Shown: positions 54,690-64,000, counted from the stretch's first letter. The stretch is DNA of 64,000 bases from Aphrocallistes beatrix (GCA_963281255.1 OY725488.1:10327524-10391523); one strand, 5' to 3'. Numbers and translations are program-made. Notes: a model not told the origin generated them from the letters alone.

Positions 54690-55718
54690 ATGGATATTCT
54701 AGTTATCATTGAATTAAGCATTATCATCGTACTATGTTTCTCATTCTTCTTGTTAGCATCAGTTGTCCTCATCTACTATGTTAGGAGAAGGTATCTTCTA
54801 TATCTTGATATTAAATCTATCTCTCAGGATGAGTTAATGTTGCAATCGTTTCAGAACCATCGTGAAAACCTAAGAATTAAAGCTCTCATTTCTAACTTCA
54901 TCATTGTTATAGTCCTAGTGGAGATCGTCTATAGTTTGTCAATTTCATTTTCTTATATGCCTTCTTTATTAGAGTATTTCTCAACCACCCTTGATTGGAA
55001 CTACATTAGAGCAATGTTAAGATTCGATAATATTTTTTCTACCCTGAGCACAATATCATATCTCTGCCATCTTCCAATACTATCGTTGCTACTGAAGGTC
55101 CTCTGGTTGATATATCTCCATTCTCCTTACAAATACACTATCATTAGGTGGACATGGTACATAGTAATCAGATGTGTTTTGCTTTCCATTTTCTTTTATC
55201 TTCTAAATACGAGCCAGTATCCCATTGGTTGGTATGTTGAGTTAATAATGCCACTAATATATACATTAATGAACACAGCTGATCTTATCATTTATCTGAT
55301 GTATGCTCGTCGTCTGTACATTCAGCTCAAGAGTAGAGAGAAAGAAGCTAGATGGTTTAAAGATAGAGTTGAATATCGCACTGCTAGGTCTCTCCGTCTC
55401 CATTACAAAATAGCCACCATTCTAGTGGCAATAGCGATGTGTACAACCACAATTAACCAAAATTCCTACAATTTTGAATGTATTTTATCATTTTTCATTG
55501 GATATACTATAATGGACAAAGTACGTGATTACTATCAATATTTCTATTGTTTTGGATTCATCATCTTCTTCTTACTACTTAACTTGAACTACCTGTACAT
55601 AGTCAGTATGATGGTGTTCAAGAACTGCAAACAGAAGAGACAGCTAACCAATGTTAATAACAAGATCAAACCTATTGTTAGGAACTACCATGATACTCTC
55701 TACTTTGCAAAATACTGA
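54690..55718 (+). CDS. Putative seven-transmembrane receptor, family member 4
   Basis: A 342-residue intronless frame, full-length homologue of the genes at 36500 and 48514. Seven hydrophobic segments lie in the same places. The loop after segment 5 keeps ARRLYIQLKSREKEARWFKD and the tail keeps MVFKNCKQKRQLTNVNNKIK. The C-terminus ends LYFAKY where the others end LYYTRC. The region between segments 2 and 3 (SYMPSLLEYFSTTLDW) is the most divergent. No signal peptide, no introns. Family and ligand unknown. Confidence 0.82.
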   Translation: MDILVIIELSIIIVLCFSFFLLASVVLIYYVRRRYLLYLDIKSISQDELMLQSFQNHRENLRIKALISNFIIVIVLVEIVYSLSISFSYMPSLLEYFSTTLDWNYIRAMLRFDNIFSTLSTISYLCHLPILSLLLKVLWLIYLHSPYKYTIIRWTWYIVIRCVLLSIFFYLLNTSQYPIGWYVELIMPLIYTLMNTADLIIYLMYARRLYIQLKSREKEARWFKDRVEYRTARSLRLHYKIATILVAIAMCTTTINQNSYNFECILSFFIGYTIMDKVRDYYQYFYCFGFIIFFLLLNLNYLYIVSMMVFKNCKQKRQLTNVNNKIKPIVRNYHDTLYFAKY

Positions 55719-55850
55719 TACTAATTTCATACATTATTGCATGCGATGAAGAGCTAGCAATAATTATATTCTATCTCATTGCTATTGTATCTCAATTTAT
55801 TCAACTCTTTTGAATTCAATTAATTAAATTATGAAAATATAGTATCTTAC

Positions 55851-56059
55851 CTACTGTAGACGCCAACCCCGAGGGCTGTCGGAAGTCGTACCACTTTGGT
55901 TTCAAGATGGTCTATAGACATAATACAAATTGAGTCTATGAACTCCTCAGAGGCCATCAGTTGGTTAATCATTCCCCAGAATTTGACCAAAAGAAATGTA
56001 GGAATTTGAGTTATAGAAATTTGGGATGGGGAAAAGGACATAGATTCGAAGTAAATCAT
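55851..56059 (-). CDS. Antisense exon downstream of receptor gene 4, parent unknown
   Basis: An open minus-strand exon of about 69 codons ends at a strong donor (CAGTAG/GTAAGATA). It includes LLVKFWGMINQLMASEEFID and DHLETKVVRLPTALGVGVYS. The last 20 residues are conserved in the degenerate copy at 49669 (HLESKVVRIPTALGVGV), with the donor also kept. The exon was evidently duplicated with the receptor unit. I cannot identify the protein or its other exons. The frame is partial: the start at 56059 may be internal. Confidence 0.45.
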
Positions 56060-56160
56060 CTAGCTTCTTTATCTCTACTCTTGAGCTGTATGTACAGACG
56101 ACGAGCATACACCAGATAAATGATAAGATCAGTTATAAATGCAAATCTATATACTCATAA
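56058..56160 (-). pseudogene. Inverted receptor fragment (segment 5 and third loop)
   Basis: Minus strand reads CTGATCTTATCATTTATCTG and GTATGCTCGTCGTCTGTACA, the segment 5 to third-loop coding sequence, for about 100 bp. Confidence 0.75.
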
Positions 56161-56242
56161 TTCCATGATGAGTCGACATTTTCGTCTGAGGTCAGTCATA
56201 GTTAAAATATATATATATTAATCGAGTTTTAATAGTAAGGAT
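56152..56242 (+). mobile_element. MITE family A 3' end fragment
   Basis: CATAATTCCATGATGAGTCG, a TATATA run and the terminus TTAATCGAGTTTTAATAGTA. Truncated on the left. Confidence 0.7.
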
Positions 56243-56658
56243 TTATGGTAACGCATAGCATTCTATACACTAAGGCAATGGTGCTGATCAGTGGACTTGG
56301 ACTAGGGATTGGTTTGATCAGTCAAATTTGATTTCCTAAAAATGGTTCGATTATGCTGGTATATAGCTTCGTATATTATATACTGATCGTTTTCATGAAT
56401 TCTACATCGATTTACTTCGAAATGGTTTGAGGATAACCCTGTAGAGAATTTAATTTAAACCAACCACATTACTTTTATACATAAACATACTACTTATTTG
56501 TATTGTTTTAAAGTCAACCACATTAATTATATATTTATTTACTACCTTGTTGTGAAGTTCTACAAATCACTATCTTTTCATATACACAAATCAAACTCAA
56601 TCTGAAATACTCCTGACTGCTCATACGTATCAAATTATTATTACTCTTTCGAACGACA

Positions 56659-57060
56659 ATGTCCTGTCCAGGCTGCAAGTCTAATTATAGAAGTCAAGCA
56701 GAATCTACCTCTGAAAACCTGAAACTGAAGAATGGTTTAGAGCAATTCCACACCCACGGAAGGACTATGCAAACACGCAAATGAGAGTAAGTTTCTATTA
56801 TTGTTTCATTTACTGATCGTCAGATTTACACTTCTACTCACCGTTTAGCTATGTGTACATCATTTCAAACCAGATGACATCGAGATTTGAGAGAACCATT
56901 ACCTACCTTGACGGGCTTCGCACTGTTACAGTTTCTAGAGATAGAATAGCTCTTAATAAGCTGCAGTACCCAGTACATTCCCAACCTTCCTATCTATGTG
57001 AAACCAATTCCAAGCTAAGAGACCATCTTTGGATCACAAAGAACGTTTGCTGATGGAATC
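56659..57060 (+). pseudogene. THAP-domain transposase exons, degenerate
   Basis: ATG 56659 opens MSCPGCKSNYRSQAEST, keeping the first Cys pair of a THAP zinc finger, and runs about 42 codons to a stop beside a GTAAGT donor. After an intron, about 56851 reads CVHHFKPDDIEI, the C-x2-H half of the finger, before a stop. A second frame continues homologous-looking text (TYLDGLRTVTVSRDRIAL, CETNSKLRD). Several stops make it inactive. Confidence 0.6.
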
Positions 57061-57289
57061 TGCCTACTCTAAGAGCATAACTGACAACGAAGAAAAGGTA
57101 GATAAGTTCTTAGTTAGTTCATTTCCAGATCTTCTTTCTAGACTAAATTTAATCGACCTACGAAACGGCTAGATAGCTCATGTGTAGCAACTATTATTTT
57201 TTATTGGGAAAGTTATTTCAGAAAAATTATATATCAAAGCATTTGAAAATAAAAACGTCACAATTCCGACCTCGCGAATTTCTATAAAC

Positions 57290-57430
57290 GACACTCGCTA
57301 AGTTTTGCCCCCCCCTTGGAAATGACTTAAGTATATGGTTGAAAAAGGCCATGCCCCCCCCGCCCCCCCTATAGTTCTACAAGCCTTCATTTGCCCCCCT
57401 TACATAAAATCCTGAAAGAAACCCTGATGA
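57290..57430. repeat. C-run-rich repeat fragment
   Basis: Three poly-C tracts (TTTTGCCCCCCCCCTTGG, CCATGCCCCCCCCGCCCCCC, TTTGCCCCCCTTAC) within 110 bp of AT-rich DNA. They look like an old repeat, with no termini found. Confidence 0.4.
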
Positions 57431-57705
57431 GGTTGATAAGTATTTACTAATATTTCAACTTAATAGCTCTCAAACTGAATGTTCTATTCAAAATCATGTA
57501 GTTTTTCATCCATCACTTCGAGAGTGCAATTAATTAAGCTTATTGACTCGTCAGACCTAGACATAGGTGAAATACATACAGTGAATCTTTGAATATTTCA
57601 TTCCACTGTTTTTGGCTCCATCGACAGTCCAAGTGATCCCCCACAATTGTATTTCCAACCATTGTTCGTCCAATTCCGTTAGGGTCTAGCTCCGCGGTTG
57701 ATATA

Positions 57706-57730
57706 TCCTTACTATTAAAACTCGATTATT

Positions 57731-57798
<68 letters not shown>

Positions 57799-58334
57799 GT
57801 AACGAATTGATTGAAGAAACTGCCAGGCGTAGAAGGCTGATTTTTGGCATGTGGGAGTCTTTTGGCTATGGCTCCAGTAAGTTCTGAGCTCAGAGCAAAA
57901 TGTGGACTCATCATGGAATTATGACGTCATTGTCACATTTTTAAAAGTTAAGCAACACAGTTATTCGAGTATAACTCAGCCATTATAGGAGATAGAAGGC
58001 TGAAACTTTAATAGAATATGTATACTAACATACATAACATATGATGCAACTATCATCAAAAAATGATGACTCATCACTTTGTTATGACGTCATCATTACG
58101 CATCAAAAATTTTAAAATTGACAAATTTGGTGATTTTTCGAGTAATATCGATTATAACAGTAGGACAGACATATTTAGAGATGCTATCTCCCTTATAATT
58201 AACCAATGTGACCCCAGGCGACCGAAGGGAGCCTCCGGCGGACACAAAGTGTCCGCCAGCCGCGCAGCGCAAACAAGCGAAGCGCGCTTGTATATATATA
58301 TATATATACAATAATCGAGTTTTAATAGTAAGGA
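57706..58334 (-). mobile_element. MITE family A, complete copy with 28-bp inverted termini
   Basis: Left end TCCTTACTATTAAAACTCGA, right end its complement, both next to TA. A TA microsatellite (57733-57797) and CTGTAACGAATTGATTGAAG follow the left end. The body (GCTCAGAGCAAAATGTGGAC, TGACGTCAT) and GC-rich head (GCGAAGCGCGCTTG) are in reverse relative to 51251. This is the only copy with both termini and defines the family as about 630 bp, probably Tc1/mariner-like by target. Confidence 0.85.
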
Positions 58335-58335
58335 T

Positions 58336-58847
58336 ATATATATATATATATATATAACGAATTGATTGAAGAAACTGCCAGTCCCAGAAAGCTGATTTTT
58401 GGCATGTGGGAGTTTTTTGGCTATGGCTCCAGTAAGTTCTGAGCTCAGAGCAAAATGTCGACTAATCATGGAATTATGACGTCATTTTTCACATTTTTAA
58501 AAGTTAAGCAACACAGTTATTCGGGCATAACTCAGCCATTATAGGAGATAGAAGGCTGAAATTTTAATAGAATCTGTATCCTAACACGTCTCACATATGA
58601 TGCAACTATCATCAAAAAATGATGACTCATCACTTTGCTATGACGTCATCATTGCTCATCAAAATTTTAAAAATTGACAAATTTGGTGTTTTTTCGAGTG
58701 ATATCGATTTTAAAACTAAGATGGACATATTTAGAGATGATATATCCTTTTAATTAACCAATGTCACTTTCAGGCGACCGAAGGGAGCCTCCGGTGGACA
58801 CGAAGTGTCCGCCAGCCGCGCAGCGCAAGCAAGCGAAGCGCGCTTGT
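58336..58847 (-). mobile_element. MITE family A, second tandem copy without termini
   Basis: Starts with TATATATAACGAATTGATTG directly after the previous copy, runs through the body and head to GCGAAGCGCGCTTG. Neither terminal inverted repeat is present, so it looks like a tandem duplication of the core, not a separate insertion. Confidence 0.8.
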
Positions 58848-58909
58848 TTATGATTATAACTACAACAATGAGTGATATCGAGAGTTGATATCTATTTGTT
58901 GAGGCTCTA

Positions 58910-59380
58910 CAGCAGTAGTTCTGAACCTTTTCAGTCAGTATACCCCTTGGTGCGAAAATAAGGTTTCACGTACCCCTCTAATTTTTGTTTTATTTTGTTT
59001 GTTGGTTTGGTTTGGGATGAACTGCATGAATATATTGCTTAATTAACAAAATTTACCGCAGGTACCCCCTGGGGGTGCTATGCGTACCCCAGGTTCAGAA
59101 CTGCTGCTTGACAGGGTGTTTCAATAGTCTTAGCCCCTTGAACATTTTAACTTAAATACTACATATAATACATGCTGAATTCCATTCACTTTGAATTTCA
59201 TTTGCCAATATAATAACCTTTCAATTCTAGTACTTTCCTAACTCGATTTGACATACTACTCACTAAATTTTCTAAGAATGATTTCGATATTACTTTTTCA
59301 GCGGCCCGATTGATAATTTTTTGATTTCTTAGTTTTCGTGGCTCTATTAGAAGCGGTACCAAGACATTTGAAACACCCTG
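58910..59380. mobile_element. mariner-like MITE, interrupted by a hAT MITE
   Basis: Ends CAGGGTGTTTCAA and TTGAAACACCCTG with TA at 58908-58909 and 59381-59382. The left terminus is split after CAG by the hAT element at 58913-59106. The interior is non-coding. Confidence 0.75.
58913..59106. mobile_element. hAT-type MITE nested in a mariner-like MITE
   Basis: Ends CAGTAGTTCTGAACC and GGTTCAGAACTGCTG. The 8-bp flanks CTCTACAG and CTTGACAG agree at six positions. It contains opposed GTACCCC motifs, as in many hAT-type elements. Confidence 0.75.
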
Positions 59381-59639
59381 TATGTACTGATAATTATCTA
59401 TATCCGTTACAAATATTATTTCGAACCAAAGTTAGTACCTAATTATTGTAATATATTCTTATAGATAAATCCTCCGACATGATCTATCACTCCTGTATCT
59501 ACAACCGTCTGAATGAAATCTACTTCATCATTATCGAGGAATTCCACTAACGGCTACAATGACACTTATTCAAAACGCATCGGAATTACATTCTACCCCT
59601 ATCCAAGGTTGAGTCAAATCAATTTGATTTGAAAAAAAC

Positions 59640-60250
59640 TTCATTTTTTGATTTGATTTGATTGAGTTGGTTAATAAAAAATGATTGAGTTGATTGATCT
59701 GAATGTTGTCATTGAATAAAATAGAATGATCTGAATTATCTGAAATTTCATTTAAATTAATTGAATTGAATTGGATTGAATTGAATTGAATTGAATGGAG
59801 TTGAATTGATTTGAATTTAATTGATTTGATTTGATTTGAACTGATTTGAATTGATTCGAGTTATCTGAATTGATTTTTATTTGAATGAACGTATATACTG
59901 GAATAGTTGCCGGCCCTCGAACCATCCCCCTCCAAAAAGAAGGTTCTAAATTTCTTGGTTCACTCGTGCGGTTATATTTATCGAAAGCTCTCTTGCATAT
60001 GTATTGTGAAACATTTATTTTTCTTCAGGGGTTAAATGCTAAATGGGGCTAAAAATTATCTACGGTATCTGAATTGAATTAAATTGAATTGATTTGAATT
60101 GAATTGAATTGAATTGATTTGAATTGAATTGATTTGAATTGAATTGAATTGAGTCGAATTGATTGATTTGGGTTGAATTGAATAATTAAAATGAATGAGC
60201 TGAACGATTTGAATAAGCGCAAATGATTGAATTGATTGATCTGGTGTGTT
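59640..60250. repeat. Pentamer satellite (TTGAA / TTGAT)
   Basis: Two blocks (about 59640-59890, 60065-60240) of TTGAATTGAATTGATTTGAA-type repeats, separated by about 170 bp of unique sequence. No other feature. Confidence 0.85.
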
Positions 60251-60654
60251 TTATGTAAATGATCAGATGCAATATTACAAAAAAATAATTCAAATCATTG
60301 AGTTTGACACAACCTTGCCCCTATCATTATATCTCGCTTCTACTCGACTTTCTAAACTACCTCTATGCTCTTTTTAACTGTGAATCATATGTTACCAATT
60401 ATACTTATTTCTGCTTAATTATTTATTAATTTACTTATTACATGTCCACTATGTATTAAATTATCTCCAGACCATTCATGATTTCATAAAAGGGCAGTAG
60501 GTTACTAATTATTTACTTAATATGGGTAGTTACAGCAAATTTACAATTGTATTATAATTTTGAAATCAAAATAAACTAACTGATCTAACCAATCCCTAGT
60601 CCAAGTCCACTGATCAGCACCATTGCCTTAGTGTATAGAATGCTATGGGTAACG

Positions 60655-60958
60655 GTTCAAGATAGAAGCATTTCGATCCGAATGAAATTAAGTAGAACTG
60701 AAAATCATTATGTAACTATTCATCTAAATAGGAAAATACAATTGTTAACTTTCCTTTCTAAAACTGAAACTTTACTCACAAACAAGGAAACGACACAATA
60801 GCTTCCATACTCACATCCTCCTAACTACTTCACACTTTCACTTCTAATGCCACATCATTCCATTTCTCATACAACCAGCAGATCTCTCACATACTCACAT
60901 ACATACACTCTCATCAGCATGTGTTCCATCTAACAAAACAATACAATTCTAACTCACA
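60655..60958. other. Spacer before the NHL pseudogene
   Basis: AT-rich, no paralogue recognised. It may include the old promoter of the pseudogene. Confidence 0.35.
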
Positions 60959-62000
60959 ATGGCGACAAGATTCCCGCAAATATATCCGTCCAACATTCCA
61001 TTGGAAACATTTTGCAAGAGTGGAACAAGAGATCCGAGCATGCTTTGACACCATTATCAGGACAGTGATTATTATCAGCACCATTATCAGGACAGTGATT
61101 ATTATCAGCACCATTGTCAGGACAGTGATTAAAGATCTGAGGAAGAAACAGGTCCAAGATTTGGAGCAGATGATCGAACAGCTTGACGATATGAGTGTTC
61201 ATCAAAATTCAATGAAGAAATTCCACGAAGATCATATCGACAGAACAAAATAAGTCCTGGAGAAGGCTGAACAACCAACTCCAGTCCCTGTCCCTTGCTT
61301 CAGCTCAGAAGATCTCCAATCTCTTCTGTAACAGCTGAAGATTATAGGAAACGTTCAGGAAGTGAGGAGACTCTACTCTGAAAAACTAAAACTCGTCAAG
61401 AGTATCGGAAAGAAAGGAAACAAGAAAAGGGAGTTCTACAAGCCTCGTGGTGTCATAATAGAGGGAGATAAGATATATGTCTGTGATAGTGAGAACAGCA
61501 GAGTTCGAGTATTCTCTAACGACGGTAAATTTTTGACAGAATTCGGTAAGAGACAACTAGATTATCCTTACGACATAGCACTGTGTGATAAATGAGCGTT
61601 TGTAAGTGATAGGGGGCTACCGCATACAGTCTTAAAATTCAAAATATCTAATTTTCAGTTAATGAATACGAGTGTAGGAGGAGTGTTTAGTCGCCCTAGT
61701 GGTCCAACAGTGTATGGGAATGAAGTGTTAGTTGCAGATTGTTCTAATTATAGAATCGTAGTTCTAAATTTAGATTTACACTATTTAAGAGAGATAGGAT
61801 AAGGAATGCTTGAATCTCCATGTGATGTAAAAACCAATTCAAACAAAATATTTGTTGTTGATAGAAATAGCTCCCACAGTGTGCATGTATTCTCAAAATC
61901 AGCTGATCTGTTGTACAGTATGATAAGTGTGAAAAGTGGAACATTCTCTGCAATGCTTATGTGTTTAGATCAGTTTAGTAATGTTATAATAAGTTTTTAA
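60959..62000 (+). pseudogene. NHL-repeat protein pseudogene with one frameshift and four nonsense codons
   Basis: ATG 60959 opens MATRFPQIYPSNIPLETF. One extra T near 61010 then shifts the frame to ARVEQEIRACFDTIIRTV. From there a single frame runs to 62000, broken only by TAA 61251, TAA 61329, TGA 61593 and TAA 61800. It encodes a coiled coil (KKQVQDLEQMIEQLDDM), then NHL repeats (YKPRGVIIEGDKIYVCDSEN, GPTVYGNEVLVADCSNYR, SPCDVKTNSNKIFVVDRNSS). A 30-bp unit is expanded near the start (61051-61130). The N-terminus differs from the MATADPGS family, so this is another NHL subfamily. Confidence 0.8.
61051..61130 (+). repeat. 30-bp tandem repeat in the NHL pseudogene, 2.7 copies
   Basis: CCATTATCAGGACAGTGATT plus ATTATCAGCA repeats at exactly 30 bp, adding a ten-residue unit (TIIRTVIIIS) twice without changing frame. 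Confidence 0.9.
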
Positions 62001-62079
62001 AAATGTACAAATACGAACGTACAAAGAGTAAATGCTAAATGATTCTAACTGTGATTCATGACTGTGCCTGAATGGATAA

Positions 62080-62560
62080 CTATGGCAAGCAGATTGGCGA
62101 GAAGAACATGTTGTATCTTGCTTTTTCAAAGTAATGATAAACATCGCATATTTAGATATTTTGAAAGTAGTAATTGGTTAAGTTATGAAACTGGAATAAT
62201 TGTACATGTGCAATTATCCTGAAAGTGAACTGCTAATGATTCTGATATAATTGTGAAAGTGTATTTTATCTCAATTTGGAAGCTATAACATTGCTCTATT
62301 GTTTTTATTATGAACAGGTGGATAGCATATCATTCTGATAGGAATTTAGAAATTGTGCGGGATTGAAATTAAAAGCAGATGTTAGCAACGAAATATCTTT
62401 CCATAAAAATGCATTTTGAATGAAGAAAGTTATTTACAAGTAATTCAAACCCTAAGTACAAGCATGCACTTTTATAATTGACATCATATCCAATTATTCT
62501 ATTCAATAATGCATGAATTTACTGTAACTAAGCTTCCGAAGCTAAAATATAGGGAATGAG
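62080..62560. repeat. Duplicated segment, copy 1
   Basis: GAAGAACATGTTGTATCTT, GAAAGTGAACTGCTAATGAT, TTCTGATAGGAATTTAGAAA and GCAGATGTTAGCAAC recur in the same order at 63370-63840. It lies just 3' of the NHL pseudogene, so it may be the 3' flank of that family. Non-coding. Confidence 0.75.
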
Positions 62561-63369
62561 TATGAATATACAGTTTTAATAATAAAATCAAATATTTGTA
62601 AGTAAATCACAATTTTCACAGACAAGTCTCCGGAACCCTAAAACCTCTCGACATAATTCAGCTACAAAATCGTAGTCGTATCTAATCCAGAGTTGGAGTC
62701 GGGTCGACCTTTCAGAACGTGACCCATCCCAGAATCTGTTAATGAGCTTAAGTCCGACAATATTATAATATTACACAAAAATCGGTTCGTAGCTAGGGAT
62801 TATGCATTGTGCCATTCACTAAAACAGCTGTTGGTAGTGAAATATACACACTGTAAGTCTGCATTTCTTGTGGGAGGCTTTCAATTTGAGACAACTTTAA
62901 CCTGAACCCTACCCGAAAAACCCGAACCTGATTCTAACAATGATCTAATCTACCAAAGAACATTTCGTATCATCATAGTGTTTCTGAGATGGAAGAGACC
63001 TGTGTGTTGAGAACTGTCTCAGACATTCGCTTTGCTTTCTAAATGTCAGTGTACGTCTGTACAGTCGCTTGTATGCTCGAGTGGTAAATAATTAGTGGAG
63101 TTCCTATCTCACGGATTAGCAGATGACTGTTTGATCTTCAGAGATCCACAATAGTGAAATTGTCTAAAGTCAATCATAGTAGGCATTTTTCAAGCATACT
63201 TGATCCATGTATATGATATGTTTAATGAGAATTTGACTGCAGTATGGTTGGTAGGCCAAATTACTGATGTACAGAATAGCTGCAGTAAGTTGGAGTGTTG
63301 CATCAAAGGATACGTTCTTATAAAATTTGGCTATCTTTTCAAGCAAGCACTTCGCTAACAAAAATTCAC
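62561..63369. other. Unique spacer between the two duplicated segments
   Basis: About 800 bp in which I recognise no NHL sequence or gene. A minus-strand frame at 63170-63451 has no domain. Confidence 0.4.
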
Positions 63370-63840
63370 TAGAAGAACATGTGGTATCTTTTCTCAAATT
63401 AATGATGAACAGTGCATAATTTGATGTTTTGAAAGTCATATAATTACTCAAGTTTCCATTCCTGGAGAAAATTGTACATGTGCAACTATATATACTGAAA
63501 GTGAACTGCTAAATGATTCTGTTATAATTGTGACAATGTATTTTATTTCAACTTGAAAGATATAATAACAATGCTCTGTTGTTTCACATTATTATCAAGT
63601 GGATTGCATCATTCTGATAGGAATTTAGAAATTGAAAGAGGATAGAAATTAAAAAGCAGATGTTAGCAACTACGTATCTTTCCATAATAAAAATGCATTT
63701 TGTACCTTTCTGGCATGATTTACTAGTATGAGTGGAGTGAGTAATCAAAATTAAACTCTAAACACTTTCAGAAATGATATCAAATCCAATTATTAGTTTT
63801 TCTATTCAATAATGCATGAATTTAAATGTAACCAAGCTTC
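63370..63840. repeat. Duplicated segment, copy 2
   Basis: Second copy of 62080-62560, with scattered indels and substitutions, suggesting an old tandem duplication whose coding part was lost here. Confidence 0.75.
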
Positions 63841-64000
63841 TGAGAAAAAACTCTAGCACATTTGCAGTGGAAATAGATGATCAACTTAGATGATGCTCTC
63901 TAAATGAATTAAAAATATTTGAAACACAGAGTTAATTCCTTTTGAGAGGCAGAATAACAAAAAATATATCTAATGATTTCCCATTTCTTATGAAGTGCTG

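Larger units (their letters stand above)
56254..60647 (+). mobile_element. P-superfamily-like DNA transposon, 4.4 kb, degenerate
   Basis: About 60-bp terminal inverted repeats begin CATAGCATTCTATACACTAA and include GATCAGTGGACTTGGACTAG. GGTAACG is duplicated at 56247-56253 and 60648-60654. Relics of a THAP-type transposase lie near the left end. Much of the length is later insertions: two MITE A copies, a nested hAT/mariner-like pair, and a pentamer satellite. The same family as the 2.65-kb element at 29044. Confidence 0.75.

Noticed and set aside
57726-58469. Frames with Tyr-Ile repeats around the MITE A copies
   Set aside because: They are translations of TA microsatellites and MITE sequence.
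60959-62000. Stop-codon reassignment or readthrough in the NHL pseudogene
   Set aside because: Other genes in the window use TAA and TGA as normal stops and have no internal stops, and this copy also has a frameshift and a repeat expansion.

Overview
The window is nuclear DNA of an animal. It carries spliced genes with GT-AG introns, TATA-type promoters, and metazoan families (UBR5, ZYG11, CLN3, VLIG-type GTPases, HSP70, NHL-repeat proteins), among dense small DNA transposons and tandem repeats. The AT-rich background, compact and often intronless genes, and lineage-specific NHL-repeat and seven-transmembrane families point to a non-bilaterian. A glass sponge is my best guess, but that is inference and I could not search a database.

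Layout. From 0.4 to 12.5 kb lie three minus-strand paralogues that share a coiled-coil N-terminus and 5' flank. Two continue into NHL repeats (4777-6042, 11280-12512). The third (395-2749) has an almost complete HSP70 fused in frame where the NHL domain should be. A ZYG11-type ubiquitin-ligase adaptor lies between them (7288-9639). From 12.7 to 16.9 kb is a head-to-head pair of CLN3 (battenin) genes with nearly identical 3' halves. From 17.7 to 22.4 kb is a very large inducible GTPase (VLIG) homologue broken by three apparent frameshifts. From 23.1 to 34.3 kb is a four-exon UBR5-type HECT ligase. Its model closes exactly in phase (2272 aa), but the UBR box, the UBA domain and the MLLE insertion are not found.

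From 34.5 to 56.2 kb is a tandem, all-plus-strand array of an unrecognised seven-transmembrane family: three intact genes (36500, 48514, 54690), one truncated copy (39825) and several relics. Each of the four main copies has a TATA box 78-79 bp before its ATG and follows a spacer of about 600 bp that begins with a relic of another copy's C-terminus. The array has been bombarded by transposons, and intact paralogues preserve several empty sites, so insertion boundaries can be read to the base. The array also holds a 69-bp minisatellite, a five-copy tandem array of tRNA-like Pol III units, and a 1.08-kb near-perfect palindrome.

The end of the window holds a 4.4-kb transposon with THAP-domain remnants and 7-bp target duplications (56254-60647), related to a 2.65-kb copy inside the UBR5 intron, and then an NHL-family pseudogene. 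The genes do not form an operon or pathway. UBR5 and ZYG11 are both ubiquitin-ligase components, but nothing in the sequence links their regulation.

The items most worth following are the HSP70 chimera, the stripped-down UBR5, the seven-transmembrane array with its conserved antisense exon, the P-like transposon group, and a 25-bp exact copy of UBR5 coding sequence at a rearrangement junction 13 kb away.
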